Source of the DNA: a virus
Direction: 5' to 3' (one strand)
IMG/VR virus record: IMGVR_UViG_3300001683_000218
Coordinates: 1 to 21,424 of that record
Length of the DNA: 21,424 nucleotides
In this document: piece by piece, positions 1 through 6,096 of the stretch
Position numbering within the stretch: the first letter of the stretch is position 1
How the letters are laid out: each line of letters starts with the position of its first letter
Made by a program: the position numbers and the translations under genes
The notes under the pieces: generated by a model
The model's database searches: none
The model's input: only the letters and a program-made list of their open reading frames with translations
Told to the model about the DNA's origin: nothing

Positions 1-166
1 GAAGAAAACGAATAATAGCATAACCGTTACCGTTTTTATCACGTTCACATTTCCAGATGCGTTCATCAACATATGATACCTTTTCATTTAACTTCTCTGA
101 TTCTTTAACCAAAGAATCAAACTTACTTGCTTTGTTTTTCTTTAAATCTCCAAAATTTGTTGCCAT
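1..166 (-). CDS. 32: Single-stranded DNA-binding protein gp32, N-terminal fragment
   Basis: The N-terminal ~55 codons of a T4 gp32-type ssDNA-binding protein; the rest lies beyond the window edge. The start is the ATG at 166-164, preceded by a strong TAAGGAG ribosome site. A Lys/Ser-rich, probably helical segment leads into a WKCERDKNGNGYAIIRFL stretch. That stretch matches the beginning of the gp32 core, where T4 has a W-K-L ... NGQAVIRFLPS segment. gp32 coats ssDNA during replication, recombination and repair. The neighbouring gp33-like gene just upstream supports the call, because 33 and 32 are close in T4. Only the N-terminus is visible, so OB-fold and zinc residues cannot be checked. Confidence 0.8.
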   Translation of the reverse strand, partial: MATNFGDLKKNKASKFDSLVKESEKLNEKVSYVDERIWKCERDKNGNGYAIIRFL

Positions 167-235
167 GATTTCTCTCCTTAAATTTATTATTACGTTATAT
201 TACGCTGTATAATTACAAACTGTCATCACAATACA
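167..235 (-). promoter_or_regulatory. AU-rich leader of gene 32 with a direct repeat
   Basis: The 69-base leader between the gp33-like gene and gp32 is very AU-rich and unstructured near the ribosome site. The heptamer CGTAATA (minus strand) occurs twice with a 10-base period, at 198-204 and 188-194, just upstream of TAAGGAG. In T4, gp32 represses its own translation by cooperative binding to an unstructured AU-rich leader. A similar operator here is inference; the repeat itself is seen directly. Confidence 0.35.
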
Positions 236-445
236 TTACAAAGGAAGTCTTGAACATTTCTTTTTCATCATGTTCAAATTTTGTGCTTCTGCTTCAATCT
301 TATCTTTAATCGATCTATTCAACATTTTTGCAACCATCTCAATTTCACAATCAATATCATCTGTATAAAAAACAATTGCTTCCATGTATGTTATCTTCTT
401 TTCAATAACCAAATTTTCAATAGTTGAATTAACATCTATACTCAT
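236..445 (-). CDS. 33: gp33-like late-transcription co-activator (small)
   Basis: A 69-residue protein, acidic in its first half and basic near the end. The central pattern (YMEAIVFYTDDIDCEIEMVA, then a SIKDKIEAEAQNLN segment) resembles small marine T4-like proteins annotated as late-promoter accessory protein gp33. In T4 that protein bridges RNA polymerase and the sliding clamp to activate late transcription. The start ATG overlaps the stop of the ClpP-like gene as ATGA, so the two are probably translationally coupled. The gene sits directly upstream of gp32, as expected. The call rests on recalled family resemblance plus position; T4 gp33 itself is longer and divergent. Confidence 0.6.
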   Translation of the reverse strand: MSIDVNSTIENLVIEKKITYMEAIVFYTDDIDCEIEMVAKMLNRSIKDKIEAEAQNLNMMKKKCSRLPL

Positions 446-1005
446 TTATATACCTTTATCTTATCACAAACACCAAGTTTTAATGCTTCTTTTGCACCAA
501 GATAAACATCAGTTGCTGGTAATAGATATTTACGAATATCTTTCTCATTCAAACCTGTACATTTCTTATAATGATTAATCATTCTTATAGATGTTAAATC
601 ATGTTCTTTACCTACTGCAACCAATTCATGTTCTTTACCCCACGAACCCCAACTCCATTGATGTGACATAATAGAAGTATTAGGAGTTAAAAGTCTATGA
701 CCTTTCTCACCAGCAATAAATATCATAAACCCAGCAGATGCAATCTGTCCTATTCCAACTGTATGAATTGGAATAGGACAACCACGCATAATATCAATAA
801 CAGCAAAAGCTGCATTTAAATCACCGCCAGGCGAATTAATTATAATTTGCAAAGATTTTGCTCTAGGTCTTTGAAAACTTTTAACCAGAATAAAAGAAAT
901 AAGGTCTTTACAAGTCTCTGTGTTTACTTCGTCCATAAAAAGATAAACACCCTTTTCCTCTGGCGTTGCTACTAAACTGTCCCCCTTAGATTTCTTTTCA
1001 GACAT
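442..1005 (-). CDS. ClpP-like serine protease
   Basis: 187 residues, close to the length of processed bacterial ClpP. The ClpP fold is recognisable: the INSPGGDLNAAFAVID segment (residues ~57-71), the nucleophile segment GIGQIASAGF with Ser90, His115 in IMSHQ, and Asp166 in ATDVYLG. The Ser-to-His and His-to-Asp spacing agrees with the E. coli S97/H122/D171 triad, so the enzyme looks catalytically intact. Known ClpP forms tetradecamers that degrade substrates delivered by ClpX or ClpA. No unfoldase is visible here, so it may use the host one, replace host ClpP subunits, or process phage head proteins. A tmRNA whose tag ends in LAA lies about 1 kb away. The ribosome site AAGGGAA precedes the ATG at 1005. 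Confidence 0.88.
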   Translation of the reverse strand: MSEKKSKGDSLVATPEEKGVYLFMDEVNTETCKDLISFILVKSFQRPRAKSLQIIINSPGGDLNAAFAVIDIMRGCPIPIHTVGIGQIASAGFMIFIAGEKGHRLLTPNTSIMSHQWSWGSWGKEHELVAVGKEHDLTSIRMINHYKKCTGLNEKDIRKYLLPATDVYLGAKEALKLGVCDKIKVYK

Positions 1006-1037
1006 ATACTTTATTCCCTTCGATTGAGTACCAGCGG

Positions 1038-1538
1038 TTAAAATCTATATGGATCGATATAAAATATATGATCTCCTATTATACCAGCTTTCAACATATC
1101 ACGATTCCAATATGGATTAATATCTACTCTATGATAATGAGTAGCACCATTTAAAAAATCATTAACCTTCCATTTTTTACCGTAATTTTTAATATGAACG
1201 CCAGGCTTTTCTAACATCGCTTTTGAAATAGTTAAAGCAACTCTCCATGCAATCTTGTCTTTAGGTCTATCGGATAGACCATCACAAAACCATGAAAATT
1301 GACATTTGTTTCTAACAATTTTCCCATTCCTATAACGTGCTTGTTTTACTACTTTACATATTGTATTAGGAAATCGTTTGCTCTTTACTCTATTTATAGT
1401 AACTAGAGAAATAGCAATCTGCCCTTTAATATTCTGATCTCTTGCTTCAAAATAAATATTTTGAGACAAACAAATAATTTCTTTTTTAGAAAAACCTGTT
1501 AGAAAAAAAAGAGAAAAAGCGATAAGTAATAGTTTCAT
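1038..1538 (-). CDS. SleB-type cell-wall hydrolase (Hydrolase_2), secreted endolysin candidate
   Basis: About 166 residues from the ATG at 1538. It begins with a hydrophobic signal-like segment (MKLLLIAFSLFFLTGF). The remainder follows the SleB/CwlJ 'Hydrolase_2' pattern: ICLSQNIYFEARDQ with the catalytic-type Glu, GQIAISLVTINRV, FPNTICKVV, CQFSWFCDG, GATHYHR ... NPYWNRD, and G-DHIFY near the C-terminus. The family cleaves peptidoglycan glycan strands. With an N-terminal export signal this could be a Sec-exported phage endolysin; a holin-like gene lies at 17.0-17.3 kb. The frame extends upstream to a TTG at 1568, but that region forms a strong terminator hairpin, so I prefer the ATG at 1538. 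This ATG has no clear ribosome site. Confidence 0.85.
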   Translation of the reverse strand: MKLLLIAFSLFFLTGFSKKEIICLSQNIYFEARDQNIKGQIAISLVTINRVKSKRFPNTICKVVKQARYRNGKIVRNKCQFSWFCDGLSDRPKDKIAWRVALTISKAMLEKPGVHIKNYGKKWKVNDFLNGATHYHRVDINPYWNRDMLKAGIIGDHIFYIDPYRF

Positions 1539-1546
1539 AATGTAAT

Positions 1547-1574
1547 AAAAAGGGGGCTGGTTTCCCAACCCCCC
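1547..1574 (-). terminator. Rho-independent terminator
   Basis: On the minus strand a 9-bp stem (GGGGGTTGG with CCAGCCCCC, one G-U pair) is capped by a GAAA tetraloop and followed directly by TTTTT. It lies after the small basic gene (1596-1808) and before the SleB-type gene. It would separate those units, or at least attenuate transcription into the lysis/ClpP/gp33/gp32 genes. Confidence 0.85.
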
Positions 1575-1595
1575 TCTCCTTTGTCAAAATTGAGA

Positions 1596-1808
1596 TTAAA
1601 CGCCCCAATAACTGTTTAGTGCTTTACGACAAGCAAAAACGGTTTTTGCGCCTCCTTCAAGTTGACAGTTCTTAAACGCAGTTTCACCAGTTGCTGGGGA
1701 AGTATAAATCTCTACCCAACGTGGCAAACCACTTGCATCTGACTCTGCTCGAGTAATCTTACGAGCGTTCTTCATACCTACTTTTGGCACACCTTGCATC
1801 TTTGACAT
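1596..1808 (-). CDS. Small basic protein of unknown function
   Basis: A 70-residue protein from the ATG at 1808, which has TAGGAGAA just upstream; an in-frame ATG at 1823 lies before that ribosome site and is rejected. It is rich in Lys/Arg in the first half and has two cysteines (NCQ and FACRK). I do not recognise a domain. The gene has its own candidate promoter immediately upstream (-10 at 1845-1850) and a strong terminator just after it, so it appears to be an independent single-gene transcript. That suggests a product needed early or in quantity. Confidence 0.7.
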   Translation of the reverse strand: MSKMQGVPKVGMKNARKITRAESDASGLPRWVEIYTSPATGETAFKNCQLEGGAKTVFACRKALNSYWGV

Positions 1809-1844
1809 AAATTCTCCTATCATTATTAATTTAACAACATACTC

Positions 1845-1877
1845 AGCTTATCACAAAACTGATTCATATACAAGGAA
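1845..1877 (-). promoter_or_regulatory. Candidate early-type promoter, copy 4 of 4
   Basis: On the minus strand: TTCC (1877-1874), -35-like TTGTAT (1873-1868), 17-bp spacer ending in TGA, -10-like TAAGCT (1850-1845), so an extended -10 (TGn). It aligns without gaps to the sites at 1988-2020, 8203-8235 and 16275-16307. It is the weakest copy around the -10. It precedes the 70-residue gene starting at 1808. Confidence 0.6.
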
Positions 1878-1890
1878 TTATATTCCCTTG
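1871..1890. repeat. Near-palindrome overlapping promoter copy 4
   Basis: CAAGGAATTATATTCCCTTG is an inverted repeat with one bulged base, between the tRNA-Gly 3' end and the promoter, covering its TTCC and part of the -35. It could be an operator, or a processing or termination hairpin after the tRNA. There is no T-run, so simple intrinsic termination is unlikely. Confidence 0.4.
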
Positions 1891-1893
1891 TTC

Positions 1894-1968
1894 TGGAGCG
1901 GGAAGTGGGGCTCGAACCCACAACATCCAACTTGGCAAGCTGGTACTCTACCATTGAGCTACTCCCGC
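1894..1968 (-). tRNA. tRNA-Gly(GCC)
   Basis: A full cloverleaf. The acceptor stem GCGGGAG pairs with the 3' strand (last pair G-U). The D arm contains AGCTCAATGGTAGAGT, the anticodon stem-loop CCAGC-TTGCCAA-GTTGG has anticodon GCC at 1936-1934, and the T arm is GTGGG-TTCGAGC-CCCAC. The discriminator is U73, usual for Gly. CCA is encoded (1896-1894). A candidate promoter lies immediately upstream at 1988-2020. Confidence 0.97.
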
Positions 1969-1987
1969 TAAACTCCATCATGTATAT

Positions 1988-2020
1988 AGCTTACCAAATA
2001 TTTGTGCAAAATGTAAGGAA
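1988..2020 (-). promoter_or_regulatory. Candidate early-type promoter, copy 3 of 4 (tRNA-Gly)
   Basis: On the minus strand: TTCC (2020-2017), TTACAT (2016-2011), exact 17-bp spacer ending TTTGG, TAAGCT (1993-1988). Transcription would start about 1980, twelve bases before tRNA-Gly. It is part of the four-member promoter family seen in this window. Confidence 0.65.
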
Positions 2021-2085
2021 CTATATAACCCTTATTTGGTGAGGGTTTCTGTTGACAAGTACCCTCGGACTCCGCTACTTAGTTA

Positions 2086-2118
2086 CTAAGCAGCAAGCGC
2101 ATACGAATAATCGTTAGC
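2086..2118 (-). other. tmRNA tag-peptide reading frame (ANDYSYALAA-stop)
   Basis: Ten codons from a GCT resume codon at 2118 to TAG at 2088-2086 encode ANDYSYALAA. This is close to the E. coli tag ANDENYALAA and keeps the LAA end recognised by ClpX/ClpP. The sequence before it (ATAAAC) fits an unpaired resume region. Confidence 0.92.
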
Positions 2119-2210
2119 GTTTATGGTTTGAATGATGATTAACGTGGCCAACATTCATCCACGTGCTGTCTTACACATTTCCCTCATCCTGTCGAAACCT
2201 AGTCACCCCC

Positions 2211-2285
2211 ATATTGTTAACTTGAGGAGTCGCTGAAACCTTCCGTTATCCAATTAGTTTCTAATTGTAGTCAGCATCTAAATAT
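2211..2285 (-). other. Intervening segment of the permuted tmRNA precursor
   Basis: 75 bases to be removed between the two tmRNA pieces. The ends ATATT and AATAT pair and would stack on the acceptor stem. Inside are a GCUGA/UCAGC helix (2273-2269 region with 2236-2232) and a perfect hairpin CAATTAG-AAA-CTAATTG (2267-2251). It likely presents the precursor to host processing nucleases. Confidence 0.75.
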
Positions 2286-2349
2286 TGGTGGAGGCGGGGG
2301 GAATCGAACCCCCGTCCAAAATGTTTCCATGTATAAGATTATACAGCAA

Positions 2350-3240
2350 TTAATGCCCAGCAACTTGTCTGGGCATTTTCTCTTGATTAACTTTAACATC
2401 TCTTACTGGCATTTGAAAGTTCAAATCCAATACTTGTCCATTCTTTACTTCAACCTGTTTCTCAATAATATGTGGATTATCATATACAGGACGTTTATCA
2501 GCTGCAAATTCCTTAATGTTATATCCTTCATGCCAAACAATCATATTATACTTACCATCAGGAACATCAGTCATTTCATAATTACCATCCTTATCAGTAA
2601 CAGAAAAGTATGGATGTTTTAATCCAAGCATCCAACCGTTCATATGAATATGAGTATCACATTGATACCTATTTATACCTTTCAGTCTCTTAACACGTTT
2701 AGTAGACATTCTATTCCTATCAGGTAAAGGTACATTAAATATTGTTGCACCATTAGAACCAAACGCATGAGGATTATGTAACAAGTTTTCCATATTGTAC
2801 ATACCAATTTTTCTAGTATTTACAAACGCAAAAACGTGTTGTTCAAAATTACACAACTGACTCTCTGGACGCTGTTTAATATCCTGTCCAGCATGAAGTG
2901 TACGTCCATTAGTAACTTTAATCTTTGCCTTTTTACTTGGTAATGCTTTTCCTACTGTAACTTTCTCAAGATAGACAGCAGTAAACTTAACACCTTTATT
3001 AGTAGGATTAATTACTAGTGCTGGGTTAACTACTTCTTGTCCACACTTATCCATATGTTTAAATACGGTAATAGGTGGCAGTTTCGGAATAGTACCCATC
3101 CATGTTACCTTACCCTTGATAGTAGAACCATTCATAACTTCGACTTCTTTATATTTAATCTTTCCTGCTTCAGCAAAATTAAATGCTACAAACATTAATC
3201 CAATAAGCAATATTGCTTGAAATAATAATTTACTCATCAT
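2350..3240 (-). CDS. Exported cupredoxin-like protein with carboxypeptidase-regulatory-like domain
   Basis: About 296 residues. GAGGAAGAAG precedes adjacent ATGs at 3240 and 3237; an in-frame ATG at 3258 is also possible. A signal peptide (LLFQAILLIGLMFVAFNFAEA) is followed by a GSTIKGKVTWMGTIPKLP strand, as seen in secreted proteins of the 'carboxypeptidase regulatory-like' family. Residues numbered from the 3258 start: His161 and His164 in LLHNPHAF, and C200-D-T-H203-I-H-M206 form a His...Cys-x2-His-x2-Met pattern like a type 1 copper site. A Tyr/Pro-rich segment (HPYFSVTDKDGNYEMTDVP, then GKYNMIVWHE) is the regulatory-like beta-sandwich. It overlaps the stop of the cytochrome gene, so co-expression is likely. 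Copper binding and an electron-carrier role are inferred. Confidence 0.75.
   Translation of the reverse strand: MMSKLLFQAILLIGLMFVAFNFAEAGKIKYKEVEVMNGSTIKGKVTWMGTIPKLPPITVFKHMDKCGQEVVNPALVINPTNKGVKFTAVYLEKVTVGKALPSKKAKIKVTNGRTLHAGQDIKQRPESQLCNFEQHVFAFVNTRKIGMYNMENLLHNPHAFGSNGATIFNVPLPDRNRMSTKRVKRLKGINRYQCDTHIHMNGWMLGLKHPYFSVTDKDGNYEMTDVPDGKYNMIVWHEGYNIKEFAADKRPVYDNPHIIEKQVEVKNGQVLDLNFQMPVRDVKVNQEKMPRQVAGH
2353..2376. repeat. 8-bp inverted repeat spanning the end of the cupredoxin-like gene
   Basis: ATGCCCAG and CTGGGCAT are separated by 8 bases and cover the last codons and stop region. On the minus strand no T-run follows (TTAATTGC), so it is not a typical terminator. It sits ~15 bases before the tmRNA acceptor piece and could mark a processing point or block ribosomes or exonucleases. 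A TATAAT (2343-2338) follows but overlaps the tmRNA P2 strand, so its role as a promoter is doubtful. Confidence 0.5.
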
Positions 3241-6082
3241 CTTCTTCCTCATCTTCATTATTAATAATAACTACTGGTTGTGTAGCATACTTCATTTGTA
3301 CTTCTTTAGAATAAGATACAACAGAATCATAATTTTCTTCTTTCCATCCAGTTGCACGTTTTACCTCACCTTTTGTGCCTCCACGTTTTTCATTATCAAT
3401 TAATCGTTGAATAATATTTACAGGTTTACCAGTTTTAGAAACATCCCTTTGTAAATTCATAATCAAAGCGATATCTTCTTTAGTTGCTGGTTTCTTCTTA
3501 CCCATATCATAAGACCGTGATATAAAAAAGTAAGGGTCTTTTGGCGGATAGTCTGGAAACGCATAACCCTTTTGAACATCCTTAAATACTTTCTTAAATC
3601 CATCACTCTGAATATAATCAACTATTTTATAGAGTTCATCTTTAGTTAATACACCACCGTGTTCATCCCTATTACCGATACCCCATTCAGGCATCAATCT
3701 AGTGAATCTACCATTGTTAGGAACTTCAAACATATCATCCCTAGTTCTAACAAGAGAATCTGCCTCATAAGATATACCAGTAATACCCTCACCAGTATAA
3801 CCATGACAATGAGCACAATTCATTTCAAAGATTTGTCTACCCGATAAATCAGAACCACGTTGAATAATTTTAGAAGGTGGCAGTTGTGTAGTTGTACCAT
3901 CCCACTTTAAAAGTTCATCACGTTCTTCCCAACCTTCATCCTCAACCATAGTTTCATAGTCAATCTTAATTGGTAGTTTCATTTCTTCAATAGAAGATGT
4001 TTGATATGCATATTGAATATCGCCACCATACATCTCTGCCCAATGTTTCTGACCTTTCAAGTTATTAAAGATACGATTCGTCTTAGGTTTACCAATGTTA
4101 ACTGCAACTTCAAGTGCTAATGTTGGTGCAATACCAAATTCACCATCACCTTTACCTAACCACGGCACACCATCATTATCCCAATCCGCTGAACCAACTC
4201 CTATTCCAAGTTCACCACTACGATTTTCTTCGGACTGAATCATTCCTGACATCATTAAGGTTTGAACTGCCCAACGTGAAAACTTAGTGATTAATGGTTT
4301 CGTCATATGTATAGGTGTTACAAACATCATTTCTCTATATGCTCTCAATTGTGCAGCAACATCTAAAGAATGAATGATAACTGTATCTTGACCTAGAGTA
4401 CTTCGGAATAATCCTGATGGTTCATCCCAATATACATCCCAAACATAATTCCAAGTTTTTCTTGCACCTTCCACATACTTAATTTCATGTGTAACTTTGT
4501 ATGCTTCAAGTAATGCAAAGATACCTGTAAAGTTTGGTCTTGACTTGTTACATGGTTCAATTGGTCTATTTGTAGTAACATAATAAGACTTACAAAATTG
4601 ACCTCTATCACCTTGCACCTTCAATAAAAAATCTGCATTAGTTGTAACTAAGTTTGTTGCAATTTTAGTCAACTCTGGTTCAAGATCATCCTTATCAGTA
4701 CCAAGTAATGCTTGAGGATCACGCATACGATCAACATACTCTTTCAATGCAATAAGAGTCAAACCCATATCAGTTATGTTAATTACTGTATACTTTCTCT
4801 TATCCCATGTTGAAACTAGAAGATCATTTCTAGTATGCATAGCAACAATATTCTTGATAATCATATTGGCCAAATAATGCGGTACTGCACCAAGATTCTT
4901 TTCAAGAATTCCACCATCAACTGGCGGATTGTCTGTAAACATTTCAGTCATTCGATATGTTGATTGAAAGAAATGTGCGTTACCCCAAAGTAATGCAGCT
5001 TGGTCAAACAATAAACTTCTAGTATCATCAACATCAAAACCCCATTGACGTTCTGGTAAATCACCAGCAAGAAGTAAATTAGGTTCAATCCTATGTGGAA
5101 AATACTTTAGTCCATTTTTAGGATCATACGTCTTTGGATTGACACCGCCAAGTTTACCATTTTCATCTACAACTAATTGTGACTTCAATGAAAGTACTTG
5201 ATTAACTCTAGTTGTTGCAAGTGCCATGCCACGGAAACCTTCTTCAGCATCATTACCAGCAAGTGTTATACGCCCAGATTGTGTAGATGGTGACTCACCA
5301 GTATGAGTTGCTTTCCACATATAATCAACCCACATAGATGCACGTTTCAACATGATACCAATACTACCCATGTCAAGAAACTTTGACATACCATCTCTAT
5401 CCCAACGCCATTGGCGATTTTGTAGGAAATAACTAGGCACTCCCCACTTACCATTTTTTCCAGATTGAGGATCATTGAAAGTGTCCTCTACTGGTGTAGG
5501 TGCTACAAAATGAGGATCACCAGATTCAAATTCTAAGTATGATGGAGAACCATCATCAGGAAATCTTGGGATACCTACACGTTTCCAAACTAATGGCAAA
5601 AAATGTTGTAACAATACATCTTTGTTTGATAAACGCCGTTCACCTCTATCTCTGTGAAGTCGATTAAACTTTGATAACTCAATCGCCTTTAAAGTAAAGT
5701 AAGGGCCATTAACAAAGTTAATACCAGCATGACTAGCTGCAAACCCAAAACCCAAATTGTTTCTTGCGTTCCAATACATCTGTTGGTTAGTCATCCAAAT
5801 AAACGCAGAGTTATGTGCCAACGGAAAAGCAGCTCTTACCATATTATTCAAACCAGTTTGGGACATTTCAAATTCTTCGTTAGCAGCCCATTGTTGATAC
5901 TTTGGTTTGAATGTCCTATCCAGAATTTTAACCTCTGGAAGTTTACTTCTATACAAACTCAAATCAGGTTGAAATGTTCCTTCTTTAAGATGTAACTTTC
6001 TACCATCTGCTGTACTCATAATATACTCAGCACTTACTAATGATGGTATCAATAATAAAAATGTTAAAATCAATTGAATCAT
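3230..6082 (-). CDS. Large periplasmic protein with C-terminal cytochrome c domain
   Basis: 950 residues with a clear signal peptide (LILTFLLLIPSLVSA). Residues ~20-700 are rich in helix and Trp/Tyr and look like a helical-barrel enzyme scaffold, but I recognise no named family. Residues ~745-830 form a c-type cytochrome: SGRQIFEMNCAHCHGYTGEG with the CxxCH heme site at ~756-760, and RLMPEWG ~37 residues later supplying a probable Met ligand, then TKDELYKIVDYIQS. A basic linker and an acidic tail (EDEEEDDE) close the protein. Heme attachment would need host Ccm in the periplasm. It lies between an outer-membrane barrel and a cupredoxin-like gene, suggesting substrate oxidation coupled to electron transfer. 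The substrate is unknown. Confidence 0.72.
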   Translation of the reverse strand: MIQLILTFLLLIPSLVSAEYIMSTADGRKLHLKEGTFQPDLSLYRSKLPEVKILDRTFKPKYQQWAANEEFEMSQTGLNNMVRAAFPLAHNSAFIWMTNQQMYWNARNNLGFGFAASHAGINFVNGPYFTLKAIELSKFNRLHRDRGERRLSNKDVLLQHFLPLVWKRVGIPRFPDDGSPSYLEFESGDPHFVAPTPVEDTFNDPQSGKNGKWGVPSYFLQNRQWRWDRDGMSKFLDMGSIGIMLKRASMWVDYMWKATHTGESPSTQSGRITLAGNDAEEGFRGMALATTRVNQVLSLKSQLVVDENGKLGGVNPKTYDPKNGLKYFPHRIEPNLLLAGDLPERQWGFDVDDTRSLLFDQAALLWGNAHFFQSTYRMTEMFTDNPPVDGGILEKNLGAVPHYLANMIIKNIVAMHTRNDLLVSTWDKRKYTVINITDMGLTLIALKEYVDRMRDPQALLGTDKDDLEPELTKIATNLVTTNADFLLKVQGDRGQFCKSYYVTTNRPIEPCNKSRPNFTGIFALLEAYKVTHEIKYVEGARKTWNYVWDVYWDEPSGLFRSTLGQDTVIIHSLDVAAQLRAYREMMFVTPIHMTKPLITKFSRWAVQTLMMSGMIQSEENRSGELGIGVGSADWDNDGVPWLGKGDGEFGIAPTLALEVAVNIGKPKTNRIFNNLKGQKHWAEMYGGDIQYAYQTSSIEEMKLPIKIDYETMVEDEGWEERDELLKWDGTTTQLPPSKIIQRGSDLSGRQIFEMNCAHCHGYTGEGITGISYEADSLVRTRDDMFEVPNNGRFTRLMPEWGIGNRDEHGGVLTKDELYKIVDYIQSDGFKKVFKDVQKGYAFPDYPPKDPYFFISRSYDMGKKKPATKEDIALIMNLQRDVSKTGKPVNIIQRLIDNEKRGGTKGEVKRATGWKEENYDSVVSYSKEVQMKYATQPVVIINNEDEEEDDE

Positions 6083-6096
6083 TATCTAATCTCCAG

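Larger units (their letters stand above)
2030..2338 (-). ncRNA. ssrA: Circularly permuted (two-piece) tmRNA
   Basis: The minus-strand gene order is acceptor piece (about 2338-2286), intervening segment (2285-2211), then coding piece (2210 to about 2030). The acceptor piece ends GGACGGGGGTTCGATTCCCC then CGCCTCCACCA, with CCA at 2288-2286. The coding piece starts GGGGGTGACTAGGTTTCGAC, the tmRNA 5' signature. The two ends form a 7-bp acceptor stem whose third pair is G-U, the alanine identity element. A 10-bp helix (P2) joins 2178-2169 to 2338-2329 with one G-U pair. The tag frame starts with Ala and ends in ALAA. The 3' boundary of the coding piece is estimated; a GAGGGT/ACCCTC helix (2066-2041) lies near it. 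Permuted tmRNA is known from alphaproteobacteria and some other groups. Confidence 0.93.

Noticed and set aside
1539-1568. TTG start of the SleB-type gene at 1568
   Set aside because: The extra codons lie inside a strong terminator hairpin and precede the natural signal peptide start.
2338-2343. TATAAT as a dedicated tmRNA promoter
   Set aside because: It overlaps the P2 strand of the acceptor piece and lacks a -35 at proper spacing; start from it would delete part of P2.
2329-2622. Plus-strand open frames, including the one opposite the cupredoxin-like gene
   Set aside because: All are antisense shadows of better-supported minus-strand genes, with no ribosome site or family pattern.
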